Origin: Eubacteriales bacterium | Lineage (GTDB): Bacteria > Bacillota_A > Clostridia > Christensenellales > Aristaeellaceae | Direction: 5' to 3' | Length of the DNA stretch: 64,000 nt | Assembly (NCBI GenBank): GCA_029974035.1 | Contig: JARKQG010000104.1 | Location: 8,342-72,341, forward strand | Shown here: positions 50,487-58,973 of the stretch, piece by piece | Layout of the letters: each line of letters opens with the position of its first letter | How positions within the stretch are numbered: the stretch's first letter is position 1 | Made by a program: the position numbers and the translations under genes | Notes under the pieces: model-generated | The model's input: only the letters and a program-made list of their open reading frames with translations | The model's database searches: none | Told to the model about the DNA's origin: nothing

Positions 50487-51533
50487 TCACTCCCCCGGCA
50501 CAAGGATTGCTTTGAGGATGGTCTCGTTGCTGATCGCCTGGAACGCCTCGTTGATCTCGCGCAGCGCGAATGTCCGCTTTGTGAAGGGGGACACATCCAG
50601 CTTCCCCTCGCTCATCATTTCCAGGACCATTCTGTTCTGCGCGACCGTGGAGGCGTGGCACCCGAACACGCCAACTTCCTTGTAGTGGATGATGTTGCTG
50701 TCGATAAAGCAGGTGCTTTCCCCTGGAAGCCCGCCAAACAGGCTGACGCGCCCCGCCTTCCCGATGATGCTCATGGCGTTGGTCTGGGCGGGGCCGACGG
50801 AGCAGGCGACGATCGCCACGTCAACGCCTTCTCCGTCCGTATTGTCCAGAACGATCCGCCGGAAGTCCTCCTTGTTGGAATTGATCGCGATCAGCGCGGG
50901 ATGAATTTCCCGGGCCGTGTTGATTCTGGTTTCGTTGACTTCAATGAGGAAGACCTTCGACGCGCCCTTGCGGAACGCGAGCTCTGCGTGCATGGTGCCG
51001 ATGAACCCGGAGCCGAAGATCGCCACGGTGTCGCCCTGGCCGATGCGCAGGTATTCCTGGGCGTTGTAGACGCACGCGATGGGTTCCGCCAGCACCGCCT
51101 CGACCGACTTGAGGTTTTCGGGAACCAGCGTCACGTGGTCCTGCTCGAAGGCTTCGGCCGGAATCTCCATGTACTCCGCGAAGGTTCCGCTAAAGTCAAA
51201 GCCGATGGTCTTGAGGTTGTTGCAGAGATTGGTCTTTCCCTTTTTGCAGGACGGACAGTGTCCGCAGCCGATGGCCGGCGCGATCTGAACGCGATCCCCG
51301 ACCTCAAAGCCCTTTACGCGGCCGCCCTTCTCCACGATGGTGCCCACGGCCTCGTGCCCGATGATCCGCGGAAGCCCGTGAATCTTTGAGGAGCCGAACC
51401 GGTAGGTTCTCAGGTCCGTGCCGCAAATGGATGTGGCGTTTACCTTGATGACCGCGCTGGTTTCCGAAGCCTTGGGAACCTCTGTTTCCCGCAACGCAAG
51501 CTTTCCGGGACCGTCATAGGAAAAAGATAACAT
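50487..51533 (-). CDS. Zinc-dependent medium-chain alcohol/polyol dehydrogenase
   Basis: The 348-aa protein is of the sorbitol/threonine dehydrogenase type: catalytic zinc motif CGTDLR and GHEAVG, a structural zinc site CGHCPSCKKGKTNLC, and a Rossmann site IFGSGFIGTMHAELAF. It would oxidise a polyol or sugar alcohol with NAD(P). ATG 51533 has GGAGG 5 bases upstream. It is the first gene of the importer operon, implying that the imported compound is its substrate. Confidence 0.9.
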   Translation of the reverse strand: MLSFSYDGPGKLALRETEVPKASETSAVIKVNATSICGTDLRTYRFGSSKIHGLPRIIGHEAVGTIVEKGGRVKGFEVGDRVQIAPAIGCGHCPSCKKGKTNLCNNLKTIGFDFSGTFAEYMEIPAEAFEQDHVTLVPENLKSVEAVLAEPIACVYNAQEYLRIGQGDTVAIFGSGFIGTMHAELAFRKGASKVFLIEVNETRINTAREIHPALIAINSNKEDFRRIVLDNTDGEGVDVAIVACSVGPAQTNAMSIIGKAGRVSLFGGLPGESTCFIDSNIIHYKEVGVFGCHASTVAQNRMVLEMMSEGKLDVSPFTKRTFALREINEAFQAISNETILKAILVPGE

Positions 51534-51899
51534 TTCTGCCTCCACATTTGTTATTTAAATCACATAATAATGATGAATCATCGTGAATAATCTGTCAATG
51601 GGCGTTTTGTACAAATTATCGGCGCGTATCTTGGCGCCAATTTCCGCAATTCCTCGCGGGAAATATGAAGAAGCCTGGCGAAAAAACTGCACACAGCTTG
51701 TTTTCTCGGGCTTCAGAAGGGAAAATATGGGCTGCGCCAGCCAGCGTTGTTCGTAATATTTCATTTTATAATGAAAATTGAGAGGAATTTGGCCAAAAAA
51801 GAGCACTATTAACAAATAAGTCACAGTTTTCATGTTGACGATGGGGCCGCGCCGCGTATAGAATATGGAGTTAGAAATAACAATGATCCGGGAGGCCGT
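51534..51899. other. 366-bp divergent control region of the two sugar operons
   Basis: An AT-rich gap between the importer operon (minus) and the isomerase operon (plus). It contains a palindrome TTTCATT-TTAT-AATGAAA (51759-51776) and GATGA/TCATC repeats near 51570-51585, both operator candidates. A TTGACA (complement 51593-51598) lies upstream of the importer operon without a well-spaced -10 box. A 92-codon open frame on the minus strand lacks family features and a ribosome site and is not accepted. Confidence 0.55.
51835..51862 (+). promoter_or_regulatory. Promoter of the isomerase-dehydrogenase-kinase operon
   Basis: TTGACG (51835-51840), 16-bp spacer, TATAGA (51857-51862). Confidence 0.6.
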
Positions 51900-53111
51900 A
51901 TGTCACATTCACCAAAGCTCTATCTTGCGATGGACAACTGCTTTGCGATCAAGCGCTGGATTACGCCCGCCCAATGGTTTCAGGTGATCAAGGCGATGGG
52001 CGCCACCAGCATTGAGGCCAGCACCGACAACGAGGTGGACCCGCTCTTCCTTCCGGCGTCCTATCTGGACGACTGGGTGGAGGAGGTCAAGGCCCTTGAG
52101 ACGGCGCACGGCATCCGCGTGCGTTCCTTCTTTACCGGCTACCAGACCTACAGAACCGCGGGGCTGGCCCACCCCGATGCGAGGGTGCGGAACAAGCTTG
52201 TGGAGGACTGGTTCAAGCCCCTCATCTGCAAGGCGGGTCAGCTGGGCGCCGACATCGGGTTTTCCTTCCACGCCATCAGCGAGGAGGATCTGGGTTCCCC
52301 GGAAAAGTACGGGGCGGCCGTCGGGCGGGCCAACGAATGCTTTGCGCAGCTTGCCCGGTATGCCTGGGCGCACAACCGCGTGAACCTGTGCTGCGAGCAG
52401 ATGTACGCGCCCTATCAGCCGCCCTTTACCATTGAATCCGCCCGTCGGATGCTCCGGGATATCTACAAAATCGGCGGCAGGCCGTTTTACATCGCCAACG
52501 ACGTCGGCCACATGGTCGGGCAAAGGCGCTTTCGCATGCCTTCCGCCGAGGCGGTGGCGCAAGCGGTGGCCCAGGTGCGCGGCCAGGGCCGCACAAGGGA
52601 CATCTGGCTCGGGCCGGATTGCATGTACCGGAAGGTGTACGAGCAGGCGAAGCGGCCGGAAAAGACGGACGCCGCCTTTGCCCGGGACGCGGTCAGCGCG
52701 CTGAGGGACAGCCATCCCTACATGTTCTCGTTCAGCGGGAAGGACGACGACCCTTATGAATGGGTCCGTTCGATGGGCGCGTATTCGCCCATCATGCACA
52801 TGCAGCAGACGGACGGTGTCAAGTCGTCCCACGCGCCCTTCACGAAGGAGACGAACAAAAACGGGATCATTGCGCCCGCCCGGCTTCTCCGGACCCTGAA
52901 GGAGAGCTTTGACGCCCCGGCGGAGGACGGCATGCCCCCCAAGGCGGACCATGTGACGCTCGCCTTTGAAATCTTCATTTCCAACGTGTCCTATCCGCAC
53001 GACGCCCTCGAGGATCTGAAGGAGACGGTGGCCTGCTGGAAACGGTATATCCCGGAGGACGGAATGACGCTGGACGATGCGGTTGCAAGGCTGGACGAAG
53101 CGGAAAAATAA
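51900..53111 (+). CDS. Xylose isomerase-like TIM-barrel protein
   Basis: The 403-aa protein looks like a sugar isomerase/epimerase TIM barrel: YLAMDNCFAIKRWITPAQWFQVIKAMGATSIEAS opens the barrel, and acidic/His residues expected to bind metal occur in NLCCEQMYAP, YIANDVGHM and GFSFHAIS. It is longer than most members (about 280 aa) and I cannot name a characterised match. First gene of a three-gene operon with a hydroxyacid dehydrogenase and an AraB-like kinase, so a role in converting an imported sugar to the kinase substrate is the simplest reading. Confidence 0.75.
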   Translation: MSHSPKLYLAMDNCFAIKRWITPAQWFQVIKAMGATSIEASTDNEVDPLFLPASYLDDWVEEVKALETAHGIRVRSFFTGYQTYRTAGLAHPDARVRNKLVEDWFKPLICKAGQLGADIGFSFHAISEEDLGSPEKYGAAVGRANECFAQLARYAWAHNRVNLCCEQMYAPYQPPFTIESARRMLRDIYKIGGRPFYIANDVGHMVGQRRFRMPSAEAVAQAVAQVRGQGRTRDIWLGPDCMYRKVYEQAKRPEKTDAAFARDAVSALRDSHPYMFSFSGKDDDPYEWVRSMGAYSPIMHMQQTDGVKSSHAPFTKETNKNGIIAPARLLRTLKESFDAPAEDGMPPKADHVTLAFEIFISNVSYPHDALEDLKETVACWKRYIPEDGMTLDDAVARLDEAEK

Positions 53112-53126
53112 ACGGAGGGTATGTTT

Positions 53127-54182
53127 ATGAAGGGTCTTGTCATTGGCGATTACCTGCTCCCGACCGACATCCTGGAGGGCTTTTTCCACGGAGACGGCAT
53201 GGAGGAGTACATCTCTTCCTATGATAAGCTTGATTTTGTGGTGAAGACGAGGGCGGACATCCGGAACGTCTGGCGGCAGCTTGAGCTGAACGGGCCGTCC
53301 GGCGTCCCCTGCCCGGAAGACATGCCCGCGATGATCGAGGACGCGGACGTGCTCGTCGTCCACATTTGCCCGGTGTGCAAGGAGGTCATCCAAAGGGCAA
53401 AAAACCTGAAGCTCATCGTCTCGGCGCGCGGCGGCCTTGAAAATATCGACCTCGAGGAAGCGACAAGGCGCGGGATTCCCGTGATCCATACCCCGCACCA
53501 CAATTCCAACGCCGTGGCCGAATACACGGTGGGCATGATGCTTGCGGAAACCAGAAACATCGCCCGCTCCCACCTCGCGCTCAGGGAGGGGAAGTGGCGG
53601 GAGTTTTATCCAAACTCCGGCTTCATCCCGGAGCTGACGGAGCTGAAGATCGGGATCGTGGGCTTTGGCCAGAACGGGCAGCTCGTCTGCGAAAAGCTCA
53701 GGAGCTTCGATACGACCATTCTGGTTTCAGATCCGTTTGTGCCGGACGATGTGATCCGCCGGGCGGGCTTCCGCCCGATGAAGCTCGAAGACCTGATCCG
53801 GGAGGCGGACATCATTTCCCTGCACGTCAGGCTGACGAAGCAGACCGAGAAGATGATCGGCGAAAAGGAATTTGCGCTGATGAAAAAGACGGCCTATCTG
53901 ATCAACACCGCCCGCTCGGGCCTTGTGGACACCGACGCGCTGATCCGCACCCTGAAGGACAACGCCATTCAGGGCGCCGCGGTCGATGTGTTCGATGCGG
54001 AGCCGCTCCCCGCCGACAGCGAGCTGATCCGCCTGGACAACCTGACGCTGTCCAACCACCGGGCGGGCGATACGCGGGCGTCCTATTGGAACGCGCCGAA
54101 CCTGATGAGAAAACAGGCCCTGAAGCTTTTGCGCGGCGAAACCCCGGGGTTCGTCGCCAACCGGCAGGTGCTCCGGAAGTAG
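53127..54182 (+). CDS. D-isomer-specific 2-hydroxyacid dehydrogenase
   Basis: The 351-aa protein has the NAD-binding fold GIVGFGQNGQLVCEKL and the catalytic set: Arg in ISLHVRLTKQTEKM..., NTARSGLVDTDAL, and His in SNHRAGDTR. These enzymes interconvert 2-hydroxy- and 2-keto acids. ATG 53127 is favoured over ATG 53121 because GGAGGG ends 7 bases before it. It lies 15 bases after the TIM-barrel gene and 58 before the kinase. Confidence 0.88.
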   Translation: MKGLVIGDYLLPTDILEGFFHGDGMEEYISSYDKLDFVVKTRADIRNVWRQLELNGPSGVPCPEDMPAMIEDADVLVVHICPVCKEVIQRAKNLKLIVSARGGLENIDLEEATRRGIPVIHTPHHNSNAVAEYTVGMMLAETRNIARSHLALREGKWREFYPNSGFIPELTELKIGIVGFGQNGQLVCEKLRSFDTTILVSDPFVPDDVIRRAGFRPMKLEDLIREADIISLHVRLTKQTEKMIGEKEFALMKKTAYLINTARSGLVDTDALIRTLKDNAIQGAAVDVFDAEPLPADSELIRLDNLTLSNHRAGDTRASYWNAPNLMRKQALKLLRGETPGFVANRQVLRK

Positions 54183-54240
54183 TGCGTCCGGCTTACCCGG
54201 ACGTGCGGGCCCGTCAGCAATCGGAGGAAAGGAGATCAAA

Positions 54241-55899
54241 ATGGGAAAGTACGTCATTGGTGTCGATTATGGCTCGGCATCCGTCCGGGCGGCGGTGGTC
54301 GATACCGCAAACGGGCGCGAACTCGCCTCCGGGGTCTACGCATACGAACACGGCGTGGACGGCAGTTATCTGGACAAGGCGAATCCCCACGTCGTGCGCC
54401 AGAACCCCGACGACTATCTCAAGGGCATGGAGCGCTCCGTCAGACTCGCCGTCGAGGCCGCGGGGGAGGGCTTTGACGCAAGCCGGATCGTCGGCATCGG
54501 GATCGACACGACCGGCTCCACGGTGCTCCCGGTCTCGAAGATGGGGGTTCCCCTCTGCGCGGAAGCGGAATTCGCGGACAATCCCAACGCGGCGATCTGG
54601 CTTTGGAAGGATCACAGCGCCACCGCCGAGGCCGAAACCATCACAAAGCTGGCGCATGCCGTGAACCCCGAATACGTGGACATGGTCGGCGGCGCATATT
54701 CCTCGGAATGGTATTGGGCGAAGGTTCTGCGCTGTCTCCGAAGCGACCCCGCGGTGTATGACGCGGCCTATACGTGGATCGAGGTGGCCGACTGGCTCGT
54801 ATACCTCCTCACGGGCGGAGGGTGCATCGACGACGCGGTGCGCGGCATATGCGCCGCATCGCACAAGGCGCTGTTTAACCCCGAATGGGGCGGCTTTCCG
54901 TCGGAGAACTTCATCCGCGCCCTGGACCCCAGGCTTGTAAAGGTTCTTCATACGCTGAACGAACGCATGGTGCGCGACGTATCCGCCCCGGCGGGCAGGC
55001 TTTGCCGCGAGTGGGCGGAGCGCATGGGTCTGCCCTCGGGCATCGTCGTCAGCGTATCGGCGTTTGATGCCCACTTCGGCGGCATCGGCGCGGGCATCAG
55101 GCCGGGCATTCTCGTCAAGACCATCGGAACCTCCACGTGCGATCTGTACGTGCTGAAGAAGGCGGGAAAACGGCCGAGCATCAAGGGCATGGCCGGCATC
55201 GTCCACGACTCGATCCTCCCCGGCTACTACGGCATAGAGGCCGGACAAAGTGCGGTGGGCGATATTCTGAACTGGTTTGTGAAGTACGTGGCGCCGAGCG
55301 GCAAGTCGCACCGGCAGCTCTCCGAAGAGGCTTCCCGCCTCCGCCCCGGACAGAGCGGGCTTTTGTCCCTCGACTGGAACAACGGCAACCGGACGATCCT
55401 CGTCGATCAGCGCCTGACGGGCCTGATCATCGGCTTGACCCTGCAAACGAGCGCCGCGGAAATCTATCGCGCCCTGATCGAAGGGACCGCCTTCGGCGCC
55501 CGGGTCATCCACGACAGGATGGAGGAAGGCGGGCTGCGGATTGACAAGGTGGTCGCCTGCGGCGGAATCCCCCGGAAGGACGGGGTTTTCATGCAGATCT
55601 ATGCGGATGTGCTCAACAAGGATCTCTACGTTTCGAAGAACGCCGAAACCTGCGCGCTGGGCGGCGCGATCGCGGCGGCCGTAAACGCGGGCGTCTATCC
55701 GGGCTTTGAACAGGCCGAGGACCGCATGACAAACGTCATGGATGCGTACTACCGGCCCATTCCGGAAAATGTGGCCGTCTATGAAAGGCTGTACGCCCTC
55801 TACCGCCAGCTTCACGACGGCTTTGGCACCCCGGTTTCAAGCAATCTCTTCGGCGTGATGAAGGAACTGCTCGCCATAAAGGAACAGCAAAGCGCTTGA
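54241..55899 (+). CDS. FGGY carbohydrate kinase, ribulokinase (AraB)-like
   Basis: The 552-aa kinase starts YVIGVDYGSASVRAAVVD, the AraB-type phosphate-binding motif, and has GIGIDTTGSTVLPV, the mid-protein FDAHFGGIGAGIRPGILVKTIGTSTCD and the ATP-site motif ACGGIPRKDGVFMQIYADVL. It phosphorylates a ketose or polyol; ribulose is typical, but the neighbours (aldolase DeoC, hydroxyacid dehydrogenase) make a different substrate likely. Ribosome site AGGAAAGGAG precedes the ATG. It is the last gene before the structured repeat. Confidence 0.9.
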   Translation: MGKYVIGVDYGSASVRAAVVDTANGRELASGVYAYEHGVDGSYLDKANPHVVRQNPDDYLKGMERSVRLAVEAAGEGFDASRIVGIGIDTTGSTVLPVSKMGVPLCAEAEFADNPNAAIWLWKDHSATAEAETITKLAHAVNPEYVDMVGGAYSSEWYWAKVLRCLRSDPAVYDAAYTWIEVADWLVYLLTGGGCIDDAVRGICAASHKALFNPEWGGFPSENFIRALDPRLVKVLHTLNERMVRDVSAPAGRLCREWAERMGLPSGIVVSVSAFDAHFGGIGAGIRPGILVKTIGTSTCDLYVLKKAGKRPSIKGMAGIVHDSILPGYYGIEAGQSAVGDILNWFVKYVAPSGKSHRQLSEEASRLRPGQSGLLSLDWNNGNRTILVDQRLTGLIIGLTLQTSAAEIYRALIEGTAFGARVIHDRMEEGGLRIDKVVACGGIPRKDGVFMQIYADVLNKDLYVSKNAETCALGGAIAAAVNAGVYPGFEQAEDRMTNVMDAYYRPIPENVAVYERLYALYRQLHDGFGTPVSSNLFGVMKELLAIKEQQSA

Positions 55900-55916
55900 C
55901 AAAAGGCGCTTCCCCC

Positions 55917-55948
55917 GGCCCGGCCATCCGCCTAGGATGGCCGGGCCT
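55917..55948 (+). terminator. 32-bp hairpin on the left of repeat copy B
   Basis: A 13-bp stem (GGCCCGGCCATCC / GGATGGCCGGGCC) around the loop GCCTA. It follows the kinase stop by 17 bases. The T run is absent here (CTCAAAG follows). The identical 32 bases recur at 56153-56184. Confidence 0.75.
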
Positions 55949-55949
55949 C

Positions 55950-56151
55950 AAAGCATCAAAAAACCCTGCGAGGTTTTTTGATGCGAAGGAGAAAGCCTGC
56001 GCACACCTGAAATGCTCACGCATTTCCGGGCGGTGTGCTGACGTATGGTGCTGTTTCTCCCCCCGGTGTGCGCACTGGGGGGAGAAACCGTTCCCGACGT
56101 ACGTGCCACCGGGAACGATTGAAGTCTGCCAGGGACTTTTGGGATGGTCTG
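55950..56151 (+). repeat. 202-bp structured dispersed repeat, copy B
   Basis: Same length and about 94% identical to 768-969, with the same four hairpins. Differences cluster in unpaired or end regions; the one in the long 16-bp stem keeps pairing as G-T, and one in the CGTTCCCG stem-loop lies in the loop. No reading frame. It separates the kinase gene from the convergent deoC gene. Confidence 0.85.
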
Positions 56152-56152
56152 C

Positions 56153-56184
56153 GGCCCGGCCATCCGCCTAGGATGGCCGGGCCT
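56153..56184 (+). terminator. 32-bp hairpin on the right of repeat copy B
   Basis: Identical to 55917-55948 but followed by TTTTCG, making it a better terminator than the left copy. Confidence 0.8.
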
Positions 56185-56210
56185 TTTCGCGCGAAGGGGC
56201 GTTTTTCCGG

Positions 56211-56243
56211 AAAACATGCCTCCGCGAAAACCGCGGAGGCATG
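56211..56243 (-). terminator. Terminator of deoC
   Basis: CATGCCTCCGCG and CGCGGAGGCATG pair over 12 bp; on the minus strand TTTT follows. Confidence 0.85.
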
Positions 56244-56264
56244 AACGACGGATAACCCGCGCAA

Positions 56265-56960
56265 TCAGGCGATGATGGCAACCCCCGCGCCACAGCCAAT
56301 TCGGGTGGCGCCCGCGCGAAGCATCGCGACGGCATCCTCGGCGGTTCTGATTCCGCCCGAAGCCTTGACGCCGACATCGGGCCCGACGGTCCTGCGCATG
56401 AGGGCGATATCCTCCACCTTGGCGCCGGCGGTCGAGAAGCCCGTGGACGTCTTGACGAAGTCCGCCCCGGCCTTCACGGAAACCCGGCAGGCCATCACTT
56501 TTTCCTCATCGGACAAAAGGCAGGTTTCGATGATTACCTTCAAAAGCGCCTTGCCCTTCGTGGCCTCGCGCACCGCCTTGATGTCGCGGTAGACATCGTC
56601 CGTTTCGCCGGCCTTCAGCGCACCCACGTTGAGCACCATGTCGACTTCCGTCGCTCCGTTCGCTACGGCCTCCGAAGCCTCGAAGGCCTTCGAGGCGCTG
56701 GACATTGCGCCAAGGGGAAACCCCACGACCGTGCAAACGCCGATCCCGGTGCCCCGGAGCGCGTTGGCGGCGAGCGGCACCCGGCAGGAATTCACGCACA
56801 CGGAGCAGAACCCGTAGCGCTTTGCCTCGTTGCAGAGCTTTTCAATATCCGTGGTGACGGCGTTGGCCTTGAGCATCGTGTGGTCGATAAACCGCGCGAG
56901 GTCCGCCTTCGACAGGCTGTCAATTTCCCTTTCCGTGAGCGGTTTCATCAAATTTTCCAT
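56265..56960 (-). CDS. deoC: Deoxyribose-phosphate aldolase
   Basis: DeoC cleaves 2-deoxyribose 5-phosphate to acetaldehyde and glyceraldehyde 3-phosphate. The 231-aa protein has [37 protein letters not shown], the Schiff-base lysine in FVKTSTGF and the assisting Lys in VKASGGIRT; its end [12 protein letters not shown] is slightly unusual. It follows the short-chain dehydrogenase by 12 bases. In this cluster it may act on a related phosphorylated sugar rather than nucleoside-derived deoxyribose, as no nucleoside genes are near. Confidence 0.93.
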   Translation of the reverse strand: MENLMKPLTEREIDSLSKADLARFIDHTMLKANAVTTDIEKLCNEAKRYGFCSVCVNSCRVPLAANALRGTGIGVCTVVGFPLGAMSSASKAFEASEAVANGATEVDMVLNVGALKAGETDDVYRDIKAVREATKGKALLKVIIETCLLSDEEKVMACRVSVKAGADFVKTSTGFSTAGAKVEDIALMRRTVGPDVGVKASGGIRTAEDAVAMLRAGATRIGCGAGVAIIA

Positions 56961-56972
56961 TTTGTTCCCCCA

Positions 56973-57728
56973 TCAATCCATGTAGTAGCCGCCGTTAATG
57001 TTGACGGTTTCGCCCGTGATGAACGCCGATTCATCGGAAGCCAGGAAGAGCGCGAGGTTGGAAACATCCTGGATCGTGCTGAGCCGCCGCACGGGAATCT
57101 TGTCCGCCATCGCCTTTTTCTTCGACTCATCCCAGTACGCCATCATCTTCGTCATGACGGCGTGGGGCGCCAGCGCGTTGCAGGTGATTCCGAAGGGCCC
57201 CAGCTGCCTGGCAACGGATCTGGTCAGCGTGATGACGGCGCCCTTGGAAGCGCCATACACAAACGTCGTGCTGTTGTCGCCGTTTTTCCCGGTGATCGAG
57301 GCGAGGTTGACGATCTTCCCATAGCCCTGCTTCTTCATGTAGGGCGTGGCCACCTTGATGCAGTACAGCACGCCCTTGATGTTGACGTCAATGGTGAGAT
57401 CGATGAGCTCAAGGGACGTATCTTCAATCGTCGCGCTTTTCAAGATGCCCGCGTTATTGATGAGGATGTCAACCCTGCCGTACTTGGCGACGGTTTTTTC
57501 AAAGGCCGCTTCGACCTGATCGTATTGGGAGACATCGCAAACCAGCGAAAGAAAGTCCGCGCCCTTTTCCTTCAGCATGCCTTCCGTTTCCTCAAGCGCC
57601 GGCACGCTGATGTCGGAAATGACGACCTTGGCGCCTTCCGCCGCCAAATCCAGGGCAAACTGCTGGCCCATGCCCTGTCCGGCCCCGGTTACGAACGCGA
57701 CCTTGTTGGTAAATCTGTCAGCTCTCAT
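56973..57728 (-). CDS. Short-chain dehydrogenase/reductase
   Basis: The 251-aa SDR has the NAD(P) motif TGAGQGMG, NNAG, the active-site YGASK with upstream Ser (NLASITGKNG), and the typical ending SAFITGETVNINGGYYMD. Asp in VVISDIS suggests NAD preference. ATG 57728 has GGGAGG 8 bases ahead. First gene of the SDR-deoC operon, divergent from the DeoR regulator. It likely oxidises a polyol or reduces a keto sugar of the pathway. Confidence 0.9.
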   Translation of the reverse strand: MRADRFTNKVAFVTGAGQGMGQQFALDLAAEGAKVVISDISVPALEETEGMLKEKGADFLSLVCDVSQYDQVEAAFEKTVAKYGRVDILINNAGILKSATIEDTSLELIDLTIDVNIKGVLYCIKVATPYMKKQGYGKIVNLASITGKNGDNSTTFVYGASKGAVITLTRSVARQLGPFGITCNALAPHAVMTKMMAYWDESKKKAMADKIPVRRLSTIQDVSNLALFLASDESAFITGETVNINGGYYMD

Positions 57729-57792
57729 CGGATTACCTCCCAAAATAAAGTGTCGGACGCACAACGTAATGGAATATGTTCTATCATTTATC

Positions 57793-57821
57793 ATTATAAC
57801 GTGAAATATAGGACAAGTCAA
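57793..57821 (-). promoter_or_regulatory. Promoter of the SDR-deoC operon
   Basis: Minus strand TTGACT, 17-bp spacer, perfect TATAAT (complements of 57816-57821 and 57793-57798). Confidence 0.8.
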
Positions 57822-57828
57822 TAGCAAT

Positions 57829-57848
57829 AATGTTAATTTCGTAACATT
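57829..57848. promoter_or_regulatory. Candidate DeoR operator
   Basis: AATGTTA-ATTTCG-TAACATT is a perfect 7-bp inverted repeat just upstream of the SDR-deoC -35 box. The half-site AATGTTA occurs again at 57993-57999, over the regulator's own -10 box. Confidence 0.55.
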
Positions 57849-57974
57849 CTAACGGAGGGGGAAGCGGGCCCGCTCCCCGGAGAACGCGGGCGCGTTCCGG
57901 AGCGCGGCGGGGCGGGCGCCTCTCCGTGCGGGATCGAAAGCCCGGCGGCGGCCGAGGCTTTGTGATGTTTTTCC

Positions 57975-58003
57975 TTGACAAGCCTGGGGCGGAATGTTAC
58001 AAT
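57975..58003 (+). promoter_or_regulatory. Promoter of the DeoR-family gene
   Basis: Perfect TTGACA (57975-57980), 17-bp spacer, TACAAT (57998-58003). Confidence 0.8.
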
Positions 58004-58044
58004 TTCAATGAATTTTGCAAAGACGGAGCGGTTTTGACACTTTT

Positions 58045-58818
58045 ATGGGAAAGAAAGAAGACAGGCTGAGCCAAATTCTGGCGCTCGCTCAGGCCAATAC
58101 GGTTGTTACCTACAAGGCTCTGTCGGAGTCCATGGGCGTTTCCACCATGACGATTCGGCGCGATCTCGATACTCTGGCTTCACAAAATGTTGTGAAGTTG
58201 ATTCGCGGCGGGGCAATTTACAACCAGGCGCAGGACACCGGGGCGCCTTCCTACATCCTTCAAACCCAGGAAGAGGTTTACATCGAAGAAAAAATCCGAA
58301 TCGGCATAAAGGCCGCGTCCCTTTTGAACCCAAACGATACGTTCATGCTCGACTCCGGGTCCACCGCCTTCTGTTTCGCCCAGGCGATTCCCAAGGATAC
58401 GAATTGCACGATCATCTGCTGGGCCCTGAACGTCATTCAGGAACTCATTACAAAGCCGTCCTGCAAGCTCATCGTCGGCGGGGGCGCCTACCACCCCGAA
58501 GCCCAGATGTTTGAAGGCCCGGAAGGCATCAGCCTTCTGCGCAATTCGCGGGCGAGCAAACTCTTTCTCACGGCCGGCGGTTTTCACGAAACCCTGGGGA
58601 TCACCTGCCCCCTCTCCTACGAGACGGGCATGAAGCGGGCGGCGATCGAATCAAGCCTTACAAAGATCCTGCTCATCGATTCATCGAAATTCGGCCGCGT
58701 GTGCCAGTCCTACCTGACAAACATCTCCAGCGTCGACATCATCGTCACCGATTCGAAGATCCCCCCGCACTATCAGGACTTCATCCTGGAAAAGGGCATC
58801 AAACTGCTCCTGGCCTGA
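58045..58818 (+). CDS. DeoR-family transcriptional regulator
   Basis: The 257-aa repressor has the DeoR helix-turn-helix (residues 6-56: RLSQILALAQANTVVTYKALSE...STMTIRRDLDTL with GGA wing) and the sugar-phosphate-sensing domain (MLDSGSTAFCFAQAIP, IVGGGAYHPEAQMFEG, LTAGGFHETLGITCP, LLIDSSKFGR). It normally releases DNA on binding a phosphorylated sugar. ATG 58045 is preferred to the in-frame TTG 58015, which lies almost at the expected transcript start; the ribosome site is weak either way. It probably controls the surrounding catabolic genes and itself. Confidence 0.9.
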   Translation: MGKKEDRLSQILALAQANTVVTYKALSESMGVSTMTIRRDLDTLASQNVVKLIRGGAIYNQAQDTGAPSYILQTQEEVYIEEKIRIGIKAASLLNPNDTFMLDSGSTAFCFAQAIPKDTNCTIICWALNVIQELITKPSCKLIVGGGAYHPEAQMFEGPEGISLLRNSRASKLFLTAGGFHETLGITCPLSYETGMKRAAIESSLTKILLIDSSKFGRVCQSYLTNISSVDIIVTDSKIPPHYQDFILEKGIKLLLA

Positions 58819-58851
58819 CGGCGTCAACCGTGCGGCCAGCCCATGGATAAA

Positions 58852-58893
58852 AAGAAAAGGCCCCGAAATCCTTTGATTTTGGGGCCTTTTCTT
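58852..58893. terminator. Bidirectional terminator between the DeoR gene and tRNA genes
   Basis: A 19-bp stem (arms 58852-58870 and 58875-58893, one G-T pair) with loop CTTT and A/T-rich outer arms works on both strands. Confidence 0.85.
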
Positions 58894-58970
58894 TGGTAGC
58901 GGCGGTCGGATTCGAACCAACGACACTCCGGGTATGAACCGAATGCTCTAGCCAACTGAGCTACGCCGCC
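58894..58970 (-). tRNA. tRNA-Met (CAU), elongator type
   Basis: The minus strand folds as a 77-base tRNA with encoded CCA: acceptor GGCGGCG/CGCCGCT, D arm GCTCAGTTGGCTAGAGC, anticodon loop TTCATAC, T loop TTCGAAT. The acceptor and D-arm closely match the elongator tRNA-Met of Bacillus, and a paired first base excludes an initiator. The CAU anticodon could also be a lysidine-modified tRNA-Ile, but the sequence fits Met better. Confidence 0.92.
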
Positions 58971-58973
58971 ATG

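Larger units (their letters stand above)
57729..58044. other. Divergent SDR-DeoR control region
   Basis: The 316-bp gap holds a minus promoter (57793-57821), a 20-bp operator-like palindrome (57829-57848), a plus promoter (57975-58003) and nothing that looks like a gene. Between them is a GC-rich stretch (57850-57950). Confidence 0.65.

Noticed and set aside
51555..51833. 92-codon minus-strand frame in the divergent sugar-operon gap
   Set aside because: No ribosome site, no family features, and it overlaps the promoter/operator region of both operons.
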